From the NCBI RefSeq assembly GCF_011397635.1, contig NC_064754.1, positions 36,895,543 to 36,959,542 on the forward strand: a DNA stretch of 64,000 bases. Direction: 5' to 3'. The stretch's first letter is position 1, and each line of letters opens with the position of its first letter. Both the position numbers and the translations under genes were made by a program. Source of the stretch: Epinephelus fuscoguttatus. Its lineage: Eukaryota > Chordata > Actinopteri > Perciformes > Serranidae. Below are positions 47,076 through 58,986 of this stretch, in pieces. A model generated the notes under the pieces. That model worked only from the letters and a program-made list of their open reading frames with translations, was not told where the DNA came from and did not search any database.

Positions 47076-48799
47076 TACAGTAGACATAGATGTCTTTTAC
47101 AGAGGGACAATTTTGCCAGATATTCAACAACATGCCAATTGTACGCTCTCTTGCTGAATGAGAAGAAACCAGCACCATATCAGTATTTTTTTCTAGAGAA
47201 ATCTCCATGACACACACCTCTCTGTTGCTCTCACAGTATGACGACATAGTATTTAAATCATGTTTTGTGTAAAATACTTATAAATGAAAAACATCCTAAA
47301 TGTTGAGAAAAAAGCTGAATTATGAGCATATTCAAATAATAAGGCTTCAATGCTTGTGTCACTGCTTGCAGCACCGATGGCCTACATCACCAAGAAGTTA
47401 AAAAAACATATAAGCTATATTTTTATTAGCATGTTGATGCTGGGCTGTTTGTTGGACAGATAAATCAGACAGCTGGAAACCAAAGACAGTAGCTTTGGAT
47501 TTAAACTTAGTAACAGTCAAACGTCAGTCCAATTTGATCCTTTTACACTAAAATAGTACAGATGTAGGCAAAATATTGCGATATTGGTAATATTATGCCT
47601 ACAGCAGTACATTTTTGTAAAGTCTCAACGGTAAAATACACAGAAAACAACATGGGCTTTAAAAAAGTGTCAAAACCTCTCGTCTACCTTGAAAGAGCCC
47701 GTGAGTCAGTGACAGCAGGTCTTAAGATGAGGTCCAGAGGCAAAAGGTCTCAGTTCGTGGTTGGTTTTTCAGGAAAATTGTCGAGGACAAGTTAGATGCT
47801 GCTTCTCTCTCCGATGCAAAGTTTGTTCTGATTGAAATGTTTAAATGTGTGAAATAATGCACCTAGAGACCACATAGCAACCATGGAACCATCAGGTCCA
47901 TAACAACATGTCTGACCTCAGAGCTGTCATTGCGTCCACACCGGCCTGTCCTCTGCTGCAGGAACAATAGCATCTGTTAGTGTGTGGCGATTTATTAAAC
48001 CGGCCTACATGATATGGCTGCATTGCGATATCAATTGTGTTTGCTTTTAATTTTTATTTATCTATTTTGTGTGTGTTTTGTTTTCCTCTCTTCTCTGCAT
48101 TCACGTGGACAGTTTTTTTTCCAATCAGCAGCCTCACTGAGAATCGGTTAACTCAACTGACTTTTGGTTCTTCTTGATGTGGATATCACCATGTGAATTA
48201 ATTAAGGTGTATTCATTAAAGGCTTTCTAGTCAGCTCGAGGCTGTCATCATCGCCTTAAACTCATATCACACTGGTTATGTGGTGTAGGCTATACACACT
48301 GTTAGAAAACACGGTAAAACATGGGAACAATACAACTGAGTGAAAACAGCAATGTTGCAAAAATCCATTATATGGAAATAAAATAATTAGTTTTGGGTTC
48401 CGCTGGGCGCTCCCTCCCTCTTTCAGCACTGTTCTGTATAGGCGCGCTGCGCTTTTACGCACGACCAGTGGCACTGTGGAGGAGATCAGAGAGCCATGAT
48501 GCGGGCCGGTGCCTGGGGAAGGACGGTAGCTTTACTTTTAATGGAGACCCCCGCCAGATGGTCCAGATCCTGACCCAGAGTGGAATCTTGAAGTGTTGGT
48601 ATCAGAAGAACGATGTACAGTTTTACCGGGTTTCTGAGACGACTCCGTGAAACGCAACTTTCAGCGCCAACATATTATTGCCGTTTGTTGAGAATGAAAC
48701 GCTGACCAACTGCTGTGATGCAGGGCTGTAATCACCTATTTAACACTGGGGGGACCATTGTAAATCACCACTAATCCCCTCAGGTGAAATTTTAGAAAC
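47076..48799. other. Non-coding; weak exon-like frame at 48393-48650
   Basis: One GC-richer open frame (GSFTFNGDPRQMVQILTQSG near 48525-48585) has no family I recognise and no clear splice context. Nothing else is supported. Confidence 0.3.
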
Positions 48800-49994
48800 T
48801 TAAAGGGCCAGTGTGTAATATTTGGCATGATTTATTGTCAAATCTGAATCTGAATCTGAATATTCTACCCATTAATATGTTTATACAAGTGTATAATCGC
48901 TATAAAATAAAATTCGTTTGGTTTTCGTAGCCTTCTAATTATGCTTTTATACATATATATATAGCAAGGGCCTTGCTTTAGAGATGTCGCCATCTTGCAC
49001 CGCCATGTATGTACGGCAGACCAAGCGGACAATCCAGCCAGCCAGAGAACGCGTTTCGTGTGTATAAATGAACCAACGAAGACAGCGGAAGGAAGGAAGG
49101 AGGAGGAGGAAACAGCAGAGAGTGTTAGTAGTTCGTCGATAGAGAGTAGTGAAAAGTTGTTTTAGTTATAAAGTTTGCGAATGGACCACACTTACCACGC
49201 AACAGGAGAGAATGAACCCGAACCGTCATCTGCGAGGAAAAGAAGACGCAACTTCACTCCTTGTGATGCACTCTCTGCGGCGCTTTTCCTCCTGGTGATA
49301 TATCTCCCCAACGATGGTAGCAGTAGCACCGAATCCCATTCTGTGCAGCAAAATGGGAGCGGAGGATTCAGCCTCTCTTCTCACCGGCTCAGCATCTAAG
49401 TTCCTCATCTGTGTACTCCGGCTCAAACAGGTATGGCTCTGGGTCTGTGTCCGCTACAAGAAACTCTTCAAAATCGCGTTCAAAGTCGTCCATTGCAGCT
49501 ACTATAGTCCGGATATATTGCTAGGCTAAATGAACAGCTGAGCTCTGTTTACCGGCTACGCTGTCAGTCAGTGTGCGGGCTGGAGACTGGTGGAGCAGAG
49601 AGCCCGCTAGGTATTGTAAATGAGTATGTGTGTATGAAGTGTGTCTGTTACGCTAGAAGAGTCAGAGTTTGGGACGGAGTCTTTTATCCCCTGGAGTGTT
49701 ACCAGAGTTTTTGAAGTGCTCAAATAAACTGGCCTTTTTCCCGAACGCTCCTCTGGTCTCCTGCTCGTGAGGGATTCATTACAATATCGTAACATGGCTT
49801 AGATTTCTAAATAAACATTTGCCTCGTTGCTAGATAGACCTACTCCTGAAAAACTCATGTCTGCGCAAGGCTTTTTGTCCCTACGTGGCCACCGTCATCT
49901 ACCCGATGGGAGGGGTGAGCGAGTGAGCCCTGCAATCTAGAATTTGACCACTGATGTCACTGTTTTCAACCCATTTTACACACTGGCCCTGTAA
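48800..49994. mobile_element. GGCCAGTGTGTA-type element, ~1.2 kb
   Basis: Left end TTAAAGGGCCAGTGTGTAAT and right end inverted TTACAGGGCCAGTGTGTAAA. It belongs to the same family as 27371-28104. The interior has no transposase that I recognise. Confidence 0.6.
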
Positions 49995-50755
49995 CAGCTA
50001 AACTAACCATTTTACAGCAATGTGAAGGAAAAATCTTGGATCAGGACTTTTCAGAGTTTAGATGTCTGAGTGCCATTTTAAGATGATTGAGGGGTGCACA
50101 GGAGAAGTGACTGTGACTTTTTTTGTTATTTTTAGGCATGACATACACATACTGAACTATGTTTTTTGTTTTTTTTTAGAAATTGTTTTTTAACTTTTTA
50201 TGACTTTTTTTAATGACATACCAACACTTGATAAAAACATGAAACACTCATATTACATTTTTTTTCATTATTTAAAACATTTTAAAGTATTGAAATACAT
50301 AGCATAACAGCGTACACTTGACCTCAAACTGGAAAGTATACAAAAGTATTGAGTGTATTGTTACAGTTGCCCCTGCATGTGGGGGCAGATGTAATGTTTG
50401 ACTTCTACTGTTCCAATAATGTGACTCTAACATGGCTTATAAAAACAACTGATGACTGTCAACAAGTAGAGCACAGATACAGATTCTTTTGTACCGAAGC
50501 CTCTGATTGACAATATTTTGCACAATGTTTAATATCTTTACATATGACCACAAATAAGTATTCCTTGTACTTCAGAGAACTGTGTTCAAATACTGATGCT
50601 TGGTCAGTGGTCCTCGGTGTCTCATACTGAAATATTAGAGTAAATTAGAGCAAATCGCATACTTTTTCTTTTTACTTAAAGTATGTACTGCAGCTGCCCC
50701 TAAAAAGTGGCTACTGTTGCATGCAGTATGCACACAATCGAGGCATACTAATGTC
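49995..50755. other. Non-coding, nothing recognised
   Basis: T-rich DNA, no supported feature. Confidence 0.45.
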
Positions 50756-51411
50756 TCATAACGTTATGCGCTGAACTTTGCCAAGAGGTTCAGCACTGAT
50801 GATCAGAGGAGCTGGTGTAGGAGTAATAACGGCAGAGTCTTGTTCTCTGATAGGTTCAGTGTCCTCCTCCAGAGCAGACTCCTCATTCACACTTCCAGCA
50901 GAAGTAGTTTCGGCATCTGTACCATCCATCATGTCTGCTGGCTGGTTGTAGTCCTGGTTGGTGTCTGTATCAACAGACACTTGTGTGAGAGTCTGAGGCT
51001 GAAACAGTGCACAGATCTCTCCTGCGGCAACATCAGCGATGGTGTTTAGCACTTTTGCTCCAAAGCAGGTCGTCCTGAGTATAACTCTGTCTAACTTTGT
51101 CCAGGATACACAGGACCATGTTGGCTCTGGTGACCTGAACGAGCAAAGTGGACAGAGCAGCGAAGACACGGACTCCAACAGCCGTTTTGCTGAGCTGCTG
51201 GGAGGCCATATTGAAGGAGGTGTTTTTAGGAAGCAACCAGAAGCGCTGCAGGACATTTGGAACCACCTCCATCACCACCTCCTGTGGGCCAAGCAGTTTA
51301 AGGCTGGGCACCTCCTGGTGCTGCTCTGTCAGGCTCCTGGCGTACTTCTGAGCCTGGCTGATGATCTCGGGATGTCACTGGAAAACCTAAAAATAAGAAA
51401 AAGTGAATGAA
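50756..51411 (-). pseudogene. Unidentified coding-like sequence with a frame change
   Basis: The minus strand has a GC-richer, protein-like stretch: SQAQKYARSLTEQHQEV, then PQEVVMEVVPNVLQRFW and LDKVRQSYTQDDLLWSKSAK, ending at 51033. It then continues in another frame with AKVLNTIADVAAGEICALF and an acidic tail to a stop at 50756. The two frames meet near 51050, suggesting a frameshift in a retrocopy or a missed splice. An in-frame TGA lies just inside the upstream AG. I cannot name the family. Confidence 0.35.
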
Positions 51412-52796
51412 AGCTGTGTAGAGCTCAGTAAATCCCTCAGTGTGTTTGATATTCAAAAGTAACACTTTTACATTCGTATTGCAAAACGTTGAAAACCTGA
51501 GGGGTGTTCTGTGCCGTCAGACTCCAGTAGTTGAGGGGCTTCTGTGACAGTAAATATACTAAAGATCAGAGGTGGAATGTACAAGGTATGTGTACTTAAG
51601 TATTTCCATTTAATGCACCATGATACTCCACCCCACATCACTGTACTTTCTTGAATTTGTCTGACAGTTTCAGTGACTTTTCAGATTACAATTTTTCATA
51701 CCCTTCCTGTCCAATAAGAACCATCTTTCTCCAGATTTAGTGATTTTAAGTTTTTTTTTTTTTTTTTAATAAACTGAAGAATGAAGCTTTCCTTCGTGGG
51801 TTGAGAAAATTTGCTCAGCTCTTTTAATTAGCTGGGTTATAAAGACTCGGCCTGAAATATTCTGCAGTGGGCTGGAAGTGTCAGGGAGATTTTTGTATTT
51901 GCTCTGTGGACATGCTTCAAAATCAGTAAGTTCTGGAAGAGGATCTATGTTATGTTGATAACATTAAAGCTGTGCTAGTTTGTATTCTGCCAAGTACTTT
52001 ATATGCTGAACGACTGAACACAGATGGCAATTAGGATGTCAAATTATTTTCAGGCTTTGGAAGATGTTTGCAGAGCCTCCTTTTGAGTGGGTGACAGCGT
52101 TTAGAGACATTATTGCATATGAACGATTGTCACGCAGGATGTGTGACAGAACAGAAAAATACTTTATTAAATAGGCCATACGTATTGATTTTTTATTAAG
52201 GTATAGGTGTACGGATGAGGTGACAGCATGTTAATGATAGTGATTGCTTCTGACTTGCTTGGTTCTGAGAAAACTGTTCTGTATTCTCTCTGACTCCACA
52301 GATTGCTTTGTTTGGGTGAGGTGGGAAAGTTTGGAAATGAGCTGTTTCTTTTTTTAAGTGGTGTTTTTTATGCTCAGCACTGATGGGCTCTTTCAAAGTA
52401 TAAATTGAAAGCCATAAAAAAAGGAAAATGTTGATTGCATCATTATTTCACAGCGTTCTTTATCAGAGCTGGTAAGAATACTCTTGTAGGCTATTCTTTG
52501 TAACTCCTCAGTTATCACAGTACCTACAATGATAAACAAGTTCTCTTGTGCAGCCCCATGTAACAGTAACATTTGATTTGGTGTGATGTGATAGCCTTAC
52601 ATTTTTATTATTTGGGCACAACTAGTCCTGTTGAATGACGCCGTGGTGCCTCTACTACTACAAGGCTGTCACAGTCCACAATAGTGACTGAACAGGTCTT
52701 TCGCCTCTGCCATTAGTTAATTACTGTAAAAGGAGTGCGTGCTGTAATTGGTCGAGTGAAGCACCAATCACAGTGTTTCCTTCCGCCAGCAGTCAT
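51412..52796. other. Non-coding; possible promoter elements before the transposon
   Basis: Mostly AT-rich. Just before the transposon, 52745-52790 carries ATTGGTCG and CACCAATCAC (CCAAT boxes in both directions) and TTTCCTTCCG (ETS-like). They may belong to the promoter of the adaptor gene now displaced to 58.7 kb. Confidence 0.35.
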
Positions 52797-52877
52797 ATAG
52801 ACCTTTTACACACTTCCGCATTTTTTGACCAGAAATACGTAGACGACGTGTAAAGCTACTTCCGCTTTCTATGGAGA

Positions 52878-54593
52878 ATGGTGGAAGCAAGAAACAAAAG
52901 TTTCTGCAGTGTACCGGGCTGTTCTTGTTCTGCCCAAAAACAGCTGTATCTTTCTTTTCATTCTGTCCCGGTTGATATCGATGTTAGAAGCAAATGGAGT
53001 CAGGCGATCCGGCAGGAGGAAGGGCCGAATTTCGTCATTAAGAAGGGGAGCACGTATGTCTGTAGCAGACACTTCACGTCTGAGGATTACATCTTGGGCT
53101 GCAGTGTTAGCCGCTTAATACCCGGGGCTGTTCCCAATCTTTTCCCTTGGAACAACTTTACATCTCATCTGAAAAGAGAGTCTGTTTATGAGAGAACCAA
53201 CAAGCGGCTGTCTATGCTGTCTTTGACGGCCCAGAACAACGAAATAGCGACGAAGGTGGCGAAACTCGACCACGACTTTGCAACGCCGCCCCCACCAGGT
53301 GAAAGATTCTACTTCGAGTATGCCAGAATGTGTTATGTTGTGCTGTGTGATGTTGTGTGGTGTTGTGTTGTGTTAAACTTGATTACAGACTCAGGTCCAT
53401 ATACAAGACACATAGTACAAAACCAGACAACACAATACCTGTGATAAAAGATGATGAGAGCTAAAAGTTCATATTTAATAACAATCATCATAATAGAATA
53501 TTAGATGACATTACAGCTACTGAATACTTAGGTATTATCTCACTGTAGGAATGAAGGGCTGAATTAGTTTCTGTCTTTCTTTTCAATCACTATAGGTGTT
53601 CGTGATGAGGCAGTGGGTTATATCCAGGATTTGGAAGCCAAGCTGAAGGAGGTAGCCTTACCATCCCCTGCCCTCTTCAGCCGATATTGTGTGTCCGACG
53701 ACCAGATACGATTTTACACAAAATGTCCATCTGAACGTGTGTTTAAGATCTTCTGGGAGTCCATTGCTCCATCTGCTTCTCGATTGGCCTACTGGAGCAA
53801 GGCAAAGAGGATAGGTCAGTCAGACATCACACCCAGCCCTACTCGTAGGATGCCATTAATCGATGAGTTTCTAATGAACTCTATGCAAGTAGCGGTTGGG
53901 ATGAAAGAGCAGCTCATTGCTGACATGTTTGAGGTCAGTGTAGCCACCATGAGTCGAGTCACCATCACCTGGGCCAACTATCTCTTCCTGATGCTCGGGT
54001 CACTTCCTCTCTGGGTGAGCATGGACAAGGTGAAGTCTGTCATGCCAGCAAAATTTAAGATGCACTGTCCCAATGTCCATGTGATACTGGACTGCACTGA
54101 AATTGCTGTGGTGACTGCCTCTTCACTAACATTGCAATCAGAAATGTTCTCCCACTACAAAAACAGGATGACCTTGAAGGGACTGATCAGAGTCGCTCCC
54201 AGTGGTTTGGTAACGTTTGTCTCGCCCCTGTACACTGGAAGCATCTCTGACAAGGAGATAACAAAGATCAGTGGAATCCTTCCTCTACTTGAGCCAGGTA
54301 ACGAAGTGATGGCTGACAAAGGCTTTCTCATTGAAGATCTACTTTCTAATGTTGGAGCAAAACTCATCATTCCACCCTTCAAGCGTTCAGCTCAATTTAC
54401 AAGAGAGGAAACCGAGAAAACACAAGCCATCGCCCGTCTCAAGATAGTAGTTGAGAGGGTAATAGGCAGAGTTAAGTCCAACCACATCTGGGACTCACCT
54501 GCACCACTCACTCTGATGGGCACTGTCAACCAGATCTGGCACAACTGTTGTGTTATGGTTAATTTTCAAGGACCTTTGTCCTATGAAGAATAA
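52878..54593 (+). CDS. THAP-domain DDE transposase (ISL2EU type)
   Basis: Exons 52878-53298 and 53596-54593 join in phase 1 (CCACCAG|GTGAAA and CACTATAG|GTG), giving an uninterrupted 472-residue protein. The N-terminus is a THAP zinc finger: C10, C15, W40, C62, H65 and an AVPNLF box at 84-89. It binds DNA, presumably the inverted repeats. The C-terminal half is a DDE_4-type catalytic domain preceded by a helix-turn-helix (MADMFEVS-like, ATMSRVTITWAN). Likely catalytic residues are D306 (LDCTE), D381 (MADKGF) and E427 (VVERVIGRVK). Neither frame has a stop, so this copy could still make protein. The retained intron (53299-53595) contains an in-frame stop if read through. Confidence 0.92.
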
Positions 54594-55483
54594 GTTGCTG
54601 AGAGGATCAACAGCCCCAGCAACCAACAAAAATTATGCATTTGAATATAGTTATAAGCATTTTTTCAAAGATGTACATGTTGTATATTTTTATATATAAA
54701 TGTTGTGGTTCGGTGTAACAGAAATGAGCAATAATCCAACAGAAAGTAACACTTAATGTAATATAAATGTATTTACCTGTAATTATTTAATCAGAATGTG
54801 TGAAAATAAACCTTCAGATGAGATGATTTGTCAATAAATTAATTGGTGAATAGGTTGCTGAGAGGATCAACAGCAAATGATAAATTTGAATGTGAACATA
54901 TTGACTAAGTAGTTTTGAGCATTTTTTTTTTTCAAAGATGTACATGTTGTATATTTTTATATATAAATGTTGTGGTTCAGTGTAACAGAAATGAAATCTA
55001 ACACAAAGTAACCTGTAATTATTTCATCAGAATGTGTGAAATTTTATCTTACGATAAGATGCTTTGTCAGTAAATTAATTGGTGCCCAGATCAGTACTGT
55101 TATGCATGTCAGTTATGTTACCTCATAATAAATTATAATGGTCAACTTACTTTGAATCCTTTACTTTCCTCAAAATGAACCAACAACAACTGATTAAACA
55201 ACTGATTTACTGAATCAATTCACCACATTTCACAGTCAATAAGTAAGTGGGAGCATCATCATTTTGGGCCTTGTGTGCCATGAGCAAGGTGTTATGCTGT
55301 AGACAGGTAGATGAACATGAACTGATTCGATAAACTTAAACATTTTGATTTTATACTGTGCAAAAATGAAAATCAACTAATTAATTAGTTAATATGTAAA
55401 ATATAAAATGAGTAAAAACAAAAGAATAATTAAAATTATTCACAGTAAATTACATCAGACATCTATTGAGAGTCCTAAACAGT
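54594..55483. repeat. Tandemly duplicated 3' UTR of the transposase
   Basis: About 54592-54850 and 54852-55085 are direct repeats beginning GTTGCTGAGAGGATCAACAG. Both contain CAAAGATGTACATGTTGTAT and end near AATAAATTAATTGGTG or TAAATTAATTGGTG. The first copy includes AATAAA polyadenylation words. The rest is the spacer between the two convergent genes. Confidence 0.75.
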
Positions 55484-58400
55484 TCAGTGTGATTCCAAGT
55501 AAACATTCATGTATGTGTTGTAGTAGAAAAGGTCTAATTTGTCCTTCATTTTGATTATGAATGAATCATCTTGCCAAATTCTTTCAACAGACAAACTTAT
55601 CTGTGTGTCTGTGACAAAGTCACACCACTCTAGGCCGGTTACCGCTAACTGTCCCTGAACCTTCCAGCAGTAACGGTGTGAACGCCTCACGCTGACAGAG
55701 CCATTTTCCCTCTTAAGGTGAGCAACCTGCGAAGCATCGTGTTTAGTGGTGCTCTTCACTTCAACAAGTCCAAATGGTGGCGACTCTGAAGGATCATACA
55801 CCCTACCATCTGGACTTGCCCCGAGATCTGGTGCTTCTGGGTGAATGACAAATCCAGCAGGGAGCACATTATCTCGCATTACTTCAGCATAACTTGCCAG
55901 GACCTCTGACTCCATTAGGAGACCCCGCTTCATTGCAGAAGTTTGCTTTTTGGAGCCTCTTATCATTTGGACAGCGAGGGCCTTTGCTGCAGACTCTGGG
56001 TCCACACTTCCCTCCCAGGAAGAGCAGGCCTCTCTAAAGCGACTGGCAGTTAACCGTGGCTGACGTAACTGTGCCCATGCAGGACATTTTGACTGCTGCC
56101 GGGTTCCCTTCTCAATTTCACTGGCCATTTGTGGTGACACTTGGAGTGACTGGAGGTGCATGAGCTGATGCAACGTTGGAACAAAGTGCAACTTGGAAAA
56201 AGTATGCTGCATAAAAGGAAGACTCGGGAATTCAGGAGCCAAGTGGTGCAGGATAAGGTCACTGGACTTTTCAGGTGGGCAATGATAAGACAGCGGGGAT
56301 CCTTGTGGGACAGGCCCAAATTTAGATGGAGTCAGCTCTATCTCAGACAAGCCATCTAATACGAGAGCAATGAGAGGCTGAGGTTGCTCCTGGCGTAGCT
56401 TGGCTCCAGATGCCATCATGTCAGGGTCAGGAAATGGTCCTAAAGAAGAAAAAAAGGGAGAGTTAGGCAAGTGCTACTGTTGGCAAGTACTCAAATTTGC
56501 AGCCTGTCTAATCAACTGCTGCTTTAAACTTATATGTACTCTAATAACAACTCTCTTTCTGCTCCTGTTTAATGGCTTTGTAATAGAAGTTATTTTCTAA
56601 CCATAATAATTGTTCTATGAAAGTTTTGTGGCACTGAAATGCTGCCATATAACATTTCATTAGGGGGCTGACAAATAGTAAGTCATAACCATTGAAATCA
56701 ACATCATAGTTTCAAAGCAACATTAAAATGACTATAAATTATCACCTGAATATGCCTGGTACAATGTGGAGCTAAGATCACTCTTGCCCTCCGTCGTTGG
56801 CCTTTGCACCACCACGTGATTCACAGGTTCAGGATGGATTCCCTTAAAATTTAGAATAAAATGTGATCACTTTTGCAGGATGTGCTATGACTGTGTGTGT
56901 GTGGATCAGTATTTAAACACCTGTCCTTAAATAATGTGAAAACAAAGTAAATACACAACATGACAGGGTGTCTACAGATATAACCAGGTTAAATTTAAGA
57001 CTTTTTAATACCTTTTTAATACCAACTTATATGAAATTTAAGACCAAACCTGCAATGGAAATAAACATCATATATAAAAATGTGTGTGTAAGCGTTTACT
57101 TGAGCATGTGTGTGTCACGCAAACACACTGATGTCAGTTCAAAATGAACAGTAAGGAAAAATGACATCAGTTGGGTGAGTTTAAGTTTAGTGTGTTTAAC
57201 GTAAAACGAAAACAAAATCTCATCGCTGTCATAAATGCTATTTATTATTGCAATTCTTCGGTCTGTCCAGTGATTGTGAACACAGTCATTGAGTCTGTCA
57301 GGCTGGAGAAATTTTTAAGGTAATGTGACTGAAAACATGAGACCCATTGAATCTGAATTTAAGACAATTTAAGACTTTTTAAGGACTTGTAGACACCCTG
57401 CATGATCGTGAAAATAACGCTCTAAATGAAAATATTCTACTCTTGATTTCACTTATCTTACACACACCTGTGTTCTCGGTCTATGCTAGCATTGTAAATC
57501 ACTTGTGCAGGCCAGGGGTGGTGGAACAGTCGGCAAACTGAGCTGCGAATAGTGTGCAGTCTGGTAAAGGAGGGCTACTACGTGGTTGCAGAAGCCTTTA
57601 CCAGCTACACAGCTGCAGGAATAAGCCATCAAACTTCCACCGTCAGTGGCCAGTGATATCTACACACAACAAAAGATAATAATTATATATAATATCATAA
57701 CATTGCATCACTGTCAACAGTAACATGAAGTAAAAGCCTATAGAGAGAGATGAAAGAGAAGTATGGAAAGAGATGAAAGAAAAAGAGCTAAGTCAAGGCT
57801 GTGACTTTTGCTGGAAAATATATTTTGTCCCTCTCTAATCAAATAACATAAAACGCAGCACTCCTGGGGGCTAGCAAGGCCACACAAACAAACAAGAGTG
57901 TGTGTGAACTTTTCCACACTTCTAGCTGTGTAAGAACTCCGTAGAAAGAGCTGCAACTGCAGCAAGTGCACAGAAGTACTGCAACGGCAGCAAGAACAGT
58001 AGGAAGCAATAAGAACCTGGAGCTTATGCCAACTGGCAACTGACACTCTCTATGGTCAAACCTCTAGTGAGGCTCCTCGTTCTTCTTCATGGATGTGAAG
58101 CATCTAGCCCTCACAAAAACCTGCCCGTCTAGTACATTTGATACTATGATCACACACAAACACACACGTTAAGGGAAAAATGTTAGCTACATTAGCATTC
58201 GGCTAATATTGTCGCTACGTAGAAGACGTTCACTTTGACAACCATCAACACAACAATCTGATGCCATATTGCTTCACTCAAAACAGAGTATGATGCTTTA
58301 GTATGGTCGGCTATATCCTCTTATACTTTATACTTTACACTTTACATAAACTATGTCTTACAGTAGACGCGCTAATGATTTGTCATTGTAGCTAACAGTT

Positions 58401-58582
58401 CAACCGATATCTCTCTGCTTACCTTGATAACTGTGGACAAATTCCTCGTGGAAAAATTTGTAACCCTTGTTCAACTTGTTGCCTTTTGTGCTTGAATGTG
58501 CCTCCACACTTTTTATGACATCGGAAAAAGAAAACTTAGGTAGAACTTCTAAGTTTGTCGAGTAGACTCTGCCGGTATTCAT
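55484..58582 (-). pseudogene. SWIM zinc finger + YqaJ-type nuclease gene of the transposon
   Basis: Exons: 58423-58582 (MNTGRVYSTNLEVLPKF...), about 58065-58128 (GQVFVRARCFTSMKKNEEPH), 57468-57659, 56746-56842 (GIHPEPVNHVVVQRP) and 55484-56439. The third exon holds a SWIM finger (CSC...CNH). The last is a YqaJ/lambda-exonuclease-like domain with the motif residues D (GASPDG), E and K (VEVK) and Q (KVQGQ). Splice phases of exons 3 to 5 agree. A TAG at 57486-57488 (LQC*HRP) sits where a tryptophan codon is expected, and a TAG at 58064-58066 ends the open part of exon 2 without a clear donor. As it stands the gene seems unable to make full-length protein. Exon 5 alone stays open for 317 codons. 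Confidence 0.8.
56964..57400. mobile_element. Nested hAT-like MITE, 437 bp
   Basis: Ends CAGGGTGTCTACAGA and, inverted, CAGGGTGTCTACAAG. CATGA lies on both sides (56959-56963, 57401-57405). It is located in the intron between exons 3 and 4 of the YqaJ gene. TTTAAGACTTTTTAA-type motifs lie at both subtermini. Confidence 0.78.
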
Positions 58583-58654
58583 CTTTGTTTACTAGTGACC
58601 GGAAGTCACGTTACCCGCCATTACGTATTTCCGGTTAGTGTGTAAAAGGTCTAT

Positions 58655-58908
58655 TTACCTCCCTGTCCGCCAGCATGTTGAGTAAAGTAGTTCCCCTGTT
58701 TGGCTCATTAACCACGGTGTGACGATACACTGAACTAAAACTTGCCTATTTGCGTTTTTTAATGTGCAGCAGTTAGTCCGCGCATTATTGCACGCGCTCT
58801 GTGTGAAGTTTGAAACCTGTTGTTTATCGGTGAACTTCCCGGGAGAGGCGCCGTCCTCTCCCGTCCTGTCTTTGCTTACCTCTGAAAGGTGTCAGCGGGT
58901 GTTTCTCC
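58655..58908 (+). promoter_or_regulatory. Residual 5' region of the adaptor gene
   Basis: About 255 bp between the transposon end and the adaptor start codon. It is GC-richer near 58780-58870 (GCGCATTATTGCACGCGC, CCCGGGAGAGGCGCC). It should hold the 5' UTR, but no TATA box can be fixed. Any more distant promoter now lies beyond the transposon. Confidence 0.4.
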
Positions 58909-58986
58909 ATGGAGGCCACAGCAAAGCACGACTTTGATGCAACAGTAGACAGTGGAGTCACTTTAAAACGTGGAACAATAGTGAAG
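58909..58986 (+). CDS. grap2: GRB2/GRAP/GADS-family adaptor, first coding exon
   Basis: Twenty-six codons, MEATAKHDFDATVDSGVTLK then RGTIVK, end at a GTGAAG|GTGAGA donor in phase 0. This is the start of an N-terminal SH3 domain. The exon length (78 bp) and boundary after the ..L-K/V-K position are the same as in GRB2-family genes. Among GRB2, GRAP and GRAP2 the sequence alone is not decisive. I favour GRAP2 (GADS, the T-cell adaptor linking LAT and SLP-76) because GRAP2 is a neighbour of MCHR1 in human. Remaining exons lie beyond the window. Confidence 0.72.

Larger units (their letters stand above)
52799..58652. mobile_element. Complete ISL2EU-type DNA transposon, 5854 bp
   Basis: Ends are AGACCTTTTACACAC and its exact inverse GTGTGTAAAAGGTCT. 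Imperfect similarity continues about 60 bp inward (AAATACGTA, ACTTCCG). AT flanks both ends (52797-52798, 58653-58654) as a 2-bp target duplication. It carries two convergent spliced genes: a THAP/DDE transposase (plus) and a SWIM/YqaJ nuclease-like protein (minus). This gene pair and 2-bp AT target are what I know of the ISL2EU/IS4EU group. A 437-bp element is nested at 56964-57400. Confidence 0.88.
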
